Shown in pieces: positions 59,536 through 64,000 of a DNA stretch of 64,000 nt. Both the position numbers and the translations under genes were made by a program. Numbering within the stretch: the first letter of the stretch is position 1; each line of letters begins with the position of its first letter. Source of the stretch: Plantago ovata (taxonomy: Eukaryota; Streptophyta; Magnoliopsida; Lamiales; Plantaginaceae); NCBI GenBank assembly GCA_028274465.1, contig CM051456.1, forward strand, positions 11,311,745 to 11,375,744. The letters run 5' to 3'. The notes beneath the pieces are model-generated. The model saw only the letters and a program-made list of their open reading frames with translations. It was not told where the DNA came from and made no database searches.

Positions 59536-61360
59536 AAAAGAAAATATAGTTTGGATATGCTTGTGCGAATGTAGGAGTATATAATGAAGTCGAAGATGTC
59601 ATTTTGAACTATGGAAGCTTCAATGCATACAAAAATACATGCACTTCTACTTTTGCAATCTTTTCGTGGACAAATATGTGACGATAATAAAAACAGTACA
59701 ATTTAAATATTTATCTGAACAACATTTTTAGTTCTGATCAAAAGACATAGATCACGAAAAAGCATGAAGACGACAAAACAAATGACGAATACAAGTATAA
59801 ATGCACCGACACACACACATGAGAATTGCAATTTGTGAAGTTTACAAAATCATTACTCGAATTCAATATCATATATATAAACAAAAATCAGTTTAGGTAT
59901 ATTATAAATTCCTACATTGTGCCTAAAAACAATTCCTACATTAGAATCTATATAAAGGGGATATAATTATGTGAACTCAATCCAATTAACCTACAAAACA
60001 ATCAATCAAATCAATCTTCGAGTTAATCTCTAAAGTCAAGAAGATAAACTGAACTCATTTGTGTTTGTTGTGGATATATGAAGTTAGAATACCTGAAAAC
60101 TTAATTAAAAGATGCACAAACTTGGACATTCTTTAAGTCTATATAGCATTTAAATGCAAAAATTCACAACCTTGTGTTTTCTTGGAAGGAAAAACCTTCA
60201 ACACTTGCACTATGTGTTAGTTTGACTATGGCAAAAACTATATGAGTAATGGATATATGTAAACTTAAGATGCACAAACATGGACATTTTTTGATTCTAC
60301 ACAACACATACCTTGTACTGAAATCTAAAATTTCACAGCCTTGCTTTTTTGTTTTGGAAGGAAAGACTGCAGCACTTGGAAAAGTATTTGAGTGATATAT
60401 AATACACACAAACACGCACACACACAACTACATATAATTATGAAAAAGATTTATTTTAAAAGAAAGTACAGTCGTATAAATTGGTGATATAAATGTTTTC
60501 CAACTAGTCATAATAAGTATAGATAAAACAAAAACGTGTATCATTGTTTTTAGGTATATGTCAGGTGGCAAAAGATGTGGTATTATTATCACACCTAACA
60601 CTTTTAAACACTTTACTTACTTACAAACGTTACTTAATTTACTTTTGTACAACGTTCTGAGAATGGGGCGTGAATACTAAAAACACTTTGAAAGATGTAA
60701 TTGGTAAGGATAATTACATTCATACCCCCTACTAAATATATACTCTTCAATTAGGCCTTTAAATATGAACAACTACATATGAACTAATAAGTAAACAAAA
60801 TTTAAACGTCACCGTCTGGATTTTGTTTGAGAGATAAGTACTCATGCGCATACGAATGCGAATACGATATGAATATGAAAAAAGTTACAATCAAAATATC
60901 AAAAATAAGAATACTTTCAAAATAAAATTTTATCTTGTACACAAATTTATTAAATATATACATTATCAAAACTATCGAACACCAAACCAAATTAATAATT
61001 ATTTACCCCGAGATTATTGAATACCAAGAACACAAAGCCCAAAAAATAATTAGAAAATTACATTTAAGATCTAATCTTATATGTGTCATATATTACACAT
61101 AAGGACAGCTCGCTAAAAATATTACAGAAACAAGTCATTCTAACTAATGATGGACTACAACTTCTCGCTAATTAAATTGGATTTAAAAGCATATACTGAC
61201 ATCCATTAGTGTTAATTCATTACTAACTACTTATATTTAACTTTATTTTTACATATAGAAACTCCATATAATAATATTGTCAGGATTGGAAAAAAATTAA
61301 TATTATTATAAAAAGTTTATTTTTAAGTAGAATTTTAGAAATGGCTCTCATTCTTAATCA
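59536..61360. other. 5' flank of the intact GATA gene, with internal tandem duplication
   Basis: A segment of about 150 bp occurs twice in tandem: 60098-60245 and 60253-60400. Shared blocks are agatgcacaaac, tggacattttt or tggacattctt, ttcacaaccttg or ttcacagccttg, and ttggaaggaaa. Further out, 60405-60640 matches the inverted arms at the right end of the window (gatataaat.ttttcc, gtcataataa, gtggcaaaa, tattattatcacacctaaca). No additional coding exon could be confirmed, although a 5' leader exon ending at cagtacaag/gtatgtg (minus strand, near 60310) is possible. Confidence 0.5.
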
Positions 61361-61545
61361 CCAAAAGACCAACAAGTTGTGAATATTTTAACTAATGATG
61401 AAATCGTTAAATCAATCATACAAGAAGCGGAGGGAGATAATCCAAATGATGCTAGTACTGTAAAAGTACAAAAAATTCATATTAAGAGGCTTTAAGCATG
61501 ATTGACAAGTTAGATGTATTTTGCGTTCAACAAGATGCTTAACAA
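61360..61545 (+). pseudogene. pogo/Tigger-like transposase C-terminal fragment
   Basis: One frame reads L-T-N-D-E-I-V-K-S-I-I-Q-E-A-E-G-D (61385-61440). After a frame change it continues E-A-L-S-M-I-D-K-L-D-V-F-C-V-Q-Q-D-A (about 61485-61540). An acidic segment followed by a helix of the form E-A-L...L...F..QQ is the usual end of plant pogo/Tigger-type transposases. Only this short piece is left. Confidence 0.4.
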
Positions 61546-61665
61546 TTAACATCATCTAGTTTCCGAAGTATATCATATTTAGTAGTTCAAAATATTTTCT
61601 GCAACTCTCTCTCCGTATTAATGCAACAATTATCATGCATAAAATTGTGAATGATTATTGTCATT
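61546..61665 (+). pseudogene. Ceramidase intron-8 fragment
   Basis: This matches 56758-56875 inside intron 8 of the intact ceramidase gene: catcatcta, agtatatcatat, agttcaaaatattttctgca, caattatcatgc and taaaattgtgaatgatt, in the same order. It proves that more of the ceramidase gene than exon 1 was once duplicated, here on the far side of the GATA gene. Confidence 0.8.
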
Positions 61666-61839
61666 GTTCACATGTAAAGACCTAATTGATGAGTATGCAT
61701 TTAGTAGGGTATGTGGATGTAAGTATCCTTACCAAATAGATTCTTTCAATGTGTTTTGTGTCTTCACGGCCCATTACTTGAAAGTTATACAAAAGTAAAG
61801 TAACGTTTGCAGGTAATAAATTTTTTAAAATTGTTAGGT

Positions 61840-62352
61840 GTGATAATAATATGACAGTTTTTGCCACCTTAAAGCAGCCACCTTACACATACCTGAAAGC
61901 AGTCACCTTATACATACCTAAAAGCAATACCACACGGTTTGTTTTATATGTAGTTATTATGACTAATTGGAATACATTTATTTATATCACCAAACTTATA
62001 TTAGTGTGCTTTTGTATCTTTTTTACAACTGTAGTTGTGTGTGTGATAATAATATGACAGTTTTTGCCACCTTACATACCTAAAAGCAATACCACACGGT
62101 TTGTTTTATATGTAGTTATTATGAATAAGTGGAAGATATTTATTTATATCATCAAACTTATATGAGTGTGCTTTTGTATCTTTTTTACAACTATTGTGTG
62201 TGTGTGATAATAATATGACAGTTTTTGCCACCTTACACATACCTAAAAGCAATACCACACAGTTTATTTTATATGTAGTTATTATGACTAATTGGAAGGC
62301 ATTTATTTATATCACCAAACTTATATGAGTGTGCTTTTGTATCTTTTTTACC
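61840..62352 (+). repeat. Tandem repeat of about 165-200 bp, three units (GATA 5' flank, inverted)
   Basis: Units begin with gataataatatgacagtttt at about 61841, 62045 and 62208. Each contains caccttacacatacct or a variant, aaagcaataccacac, tagttattatga, tatatca.caaacttatat and gtgcttttgtatctttttta. In the first unit a short caccttacacatacct-type motif is itself repeated. The whole block is the reverse complement of 63395-63800. Confidence 0.85.
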
Positions 62353-62374
62353 AAAAAAAAAAAAAAGAATAATA

Positions 62375-62403
<29 letters not shown>
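62352..62403. repeat. Poly-A and AAT microsatellite at a rearrangement junction
   Basis: An A run (62352-62366) is followed by about ten AAT units, directly before the chimeric GATA exon of unit G. Confidence 0.85.
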
Positions 62404-62404
<1 letters not shown>

Positions 62405-62405
<1 letters not shown>

Positions 62406-62881
62406 ATACATGATGATGGTATTAATCCAGTCGGATTCGCGACACCTTATGCATGTGGAGTTGGCATCCTGACGACATCATTGAGACATTTAACAATATG
62501 TGCTCCTGGTGGCTCCAACACAGCCTTCTCATCTCATGATGATGGTAATATTCCAACTGGATTCGCGACACCTTTCCGCAAACAACTCCTCGTGGTTGAC
62601 AGGAGAGCTTGTGAAATTTGTGGATCCAAGATTTCTCCAGTATGGAGAAAAGGCCCAACCGGTCCCCATGTAAGATATCTCACACCGACTACAATATCTC
62701 AATTTTTGTTACCATGTATAGCTTGGGCATAGGCAAACATATTTTATACTTATATGTTGTTGATCTTGATATCTTAACAAATCTAAAAGAATAAAATTTA
62801 TTTTAACTTTTTTTTCCGCAGACCTTGTGCAATGCATGTGGTCTGAGGTATGCACGGAACATGCGAAGAGGTCATAAGTAA
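62405..62881 (+). pseudogene. GATA-type zinc-finger copy, unit G (inverted, 5' truncated, finger open)
   Basis: On the plus strand, the zinc-finger exon (about 62452-62669) is open from L-R-H-L-T-I-C-A-P to G-P-T-G-P-H, with donor gtaag. The last exon 62822-62881 (after ttttccgcag) completes C-N-A-C-G-L-R-Y-A-R-N-M-R-R-G-H-K-stop. So the finger is intact, unlike units A to D. The first coding exon is missing. Instead, 62405-62450 repeats an inner part of the same exon (gatggtatt...gcgacacc), joined at ttatgcatgtgg, a mark of an unequal exchange. Confidence 0.75.
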
Positions 62882-63069
62882 GACGTTTAGGATTGCATGA
62901 AAGAGGAGGTTCGCAGGGAGAAAATTTGTGCTTTCTAACTGATCTGCAGATTCACAAGACGTGCACGGTTGCACAATTGATGTTGTCTCTATCTATTTTT
63001 TCTAGGCATCTATTATGTGTCCTAGTTTTCTTTGGTGACTTGGTACATTGATGAGAAGAGAACGTTAAT

Positions 63070-63290
63070 GTGGAAGAATAAAATTTATGTGCCTATGCCC
63101 AAGCTATACTTGGTAACAAAAATTGAGATATTATAGTTAGTGTGAGATATCTTACATGGGGATCGGTTGGGCCTCTCCATACCGGATAATTCTTGGATCC
63201 ACAAATTTCACAAGCTCTCCCGTCAACCACATGGACTTGTTTGCCATAAGGTGTGGCGAATCCGATTGGAATAATACCATCATCATGTAT
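63070..63290 (-). pseudogene. GATA-type zinc-finger copy, unit H (single exon fragment)
   Basis: A minus-strand zinc-finger exon fragment at 63156-63288 with donor intact (ac at 63154-63155). It reads G-F-A-T-P-Y-G-K, then R-A-C-E-I-C-G-S-K-N, then V-W-R-G-P-T-D-P-H, with one codon deleted in the finger and Asp for Gly. The last exon is missing. It forms the right arm of a palindrome with unit G; the symmetry point is near 63075. Confidence 0.75.
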
Positions 63291-63394
63291 TTTTTAATAT
63301 TGTGCTTTTTTTTTTATTTGAAGGAAAACCTGCAACGCTATGCTAGATTTGACTATGACGAAGAACTATTCGAGTTTACACAAATACACACACA

Positions 63395-63800
63395 ACTACA
63401 GTTGTAAAAAAGATACAAAAGCACACTCATATAAGTTTGGTGATATAAATAAATGTCTTCCAATTAGTCATAATAACTACATATAAAACAAATCGTGGGG
63501 TATTGCTTTTAGGTATATGTAAGGTGGCAAAAACTGTCATATTATTATCACACACACGACTACAGTTGTAAGAAAGATACAAAAACACACTCATACAAAT
63601 TTGGTGATATAAATAAATGTATTCCAGTTAGTCATAATAACTACATATAGAACAAACCGTGTGGTATTGCTTTTAGGTATGTGTAAGGTGACTGCTTTTA
63701 GGTATGTGTAAGGTGGCTGCTTTTAGGTATGTGTAAGGTGGCTGCTTTTAGGTATGTGTAAGGTGGAAAAAACTTTGTCATATTATTATCACACCTAACA
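63395..63800 (-). repeat. Inverted copy of the GATA 5' flank tandem repeat
   Basis: This is the reverse complement of 61840-62352 (blocks aaagatacaaaagcacac, gatataaataaatgt, gtggtattgcttttaggtat and the gtcatattattatcacac block). It ends in four short tandem copies of a 24-bp unit, tgcttttaggtatgtgtaag plus gtgg or gtga (63665-63762). Confidence 0.85.
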
Positions 63801-64000
63801 CTTTTAAAAAATTTCTTACCTGCAAACGTTAATTTACTTTTGTATAACTTTCAAGTAATGGGTCGTGAAGGACACAAAACACATTAAAATAATCTATATG
63901 TTTAATTAATAAGTTCCACTTTGGTCAATGGTACTCATGTTTGACCTCACATTATTTATAAATTATACGGTTGTAATTGGTGTTTTAAATATAAAATTAA
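63801..64000. other. Window end, no gene recognised
   Basis: AT-rich sequence similar at its start to 60600-60670, so it is probably more GATA 5' flank. Confidence 0.35.

Noticed and set aside
61840..62352. Centromeric or telomeric satellite
   Set aside because: Only three units, and their content is the GATA upstream flank, so this is a local duplication.

Overview
This is a window of AT-rich nuclear DNA from a flowering plant, almost certainly a eudicot. The evidence is short exons bounded by GT/AG introns, plant-only gene families (OEP80, WIP zinc finger, ZTP29, chlorophyllase, plant GATA finger), Stowaway MITEs, a PIF/Harbinger element and Copia and Gypsy remnants. I cannot name the species from sequence alone. 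Exon models below were built by hand from splice sites, reading phase and recalled family sequences; no alignment was run.

Layout. 1-3062 (+): the last six exons of an OEP80-type chloroplast outer-envelope beta-barrel gene. 3063-20600: gene-poor, with LINE remnants, a heavily interrupted Ty1/copia element (9169-about 13900), a tRNA-derived SINE, a TA microsatellite and a retroelement gag-like fragment. 20823-23406 (+): a complete two-exon WIP2/NTT-like C2H2 zinc-finger gene. 25941-27981: a PIF/Harbinger-like DNA transposon with TTA target duplications, carrying one Myb-like/NAM-associated ORF in three frames because of two single-base homopolymer shifts. About 28600-30330: the 5' end of a Ty3/gypsy element (LTR, tRNA-Asp-type primer site, broken gag). 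34756-38985 (-): a complete 12-exon ZTP29-type ZIP zinc transporter.

39400-64000 is a repeatedly rearranged gene cluster built from three unrelated neighbours: chlorophyllase (+), neutral ceramidase (+) and a small GATA-type zinc-finger gene (-). One intact chlorophyllase (44599-46315), one intact ceramidase (53100-57628) and one intact GATA gene (58653-59502) survive. Between and around them lie truncated copies: four ceramidase exon-1 fragments, at least four GATA pseudogene units on the left, a chlorophyllase fragment, a ceramidase intron fragment and an inverted pair of GATA copies at the right end. The intact chlorophyllase sits beside a ruined ceramidase, and the intact ceramidase sits beside a ruined chlorophyllase. 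This suggests a segmental duplication followed by complementary loss, then local tandem amplification of an already deleted unit. Two large foldback-like elements and two Stowaway MITEs lie inside the cluster.

The intact genes do not form one pathway. They cover plastid protein import or assembly (OEP80), transcription (WIP, GATA), zinc transport (ZTP29), chlorophyll breakdown (chlorophyllase) and sphingolipid turnover (ceramidase).
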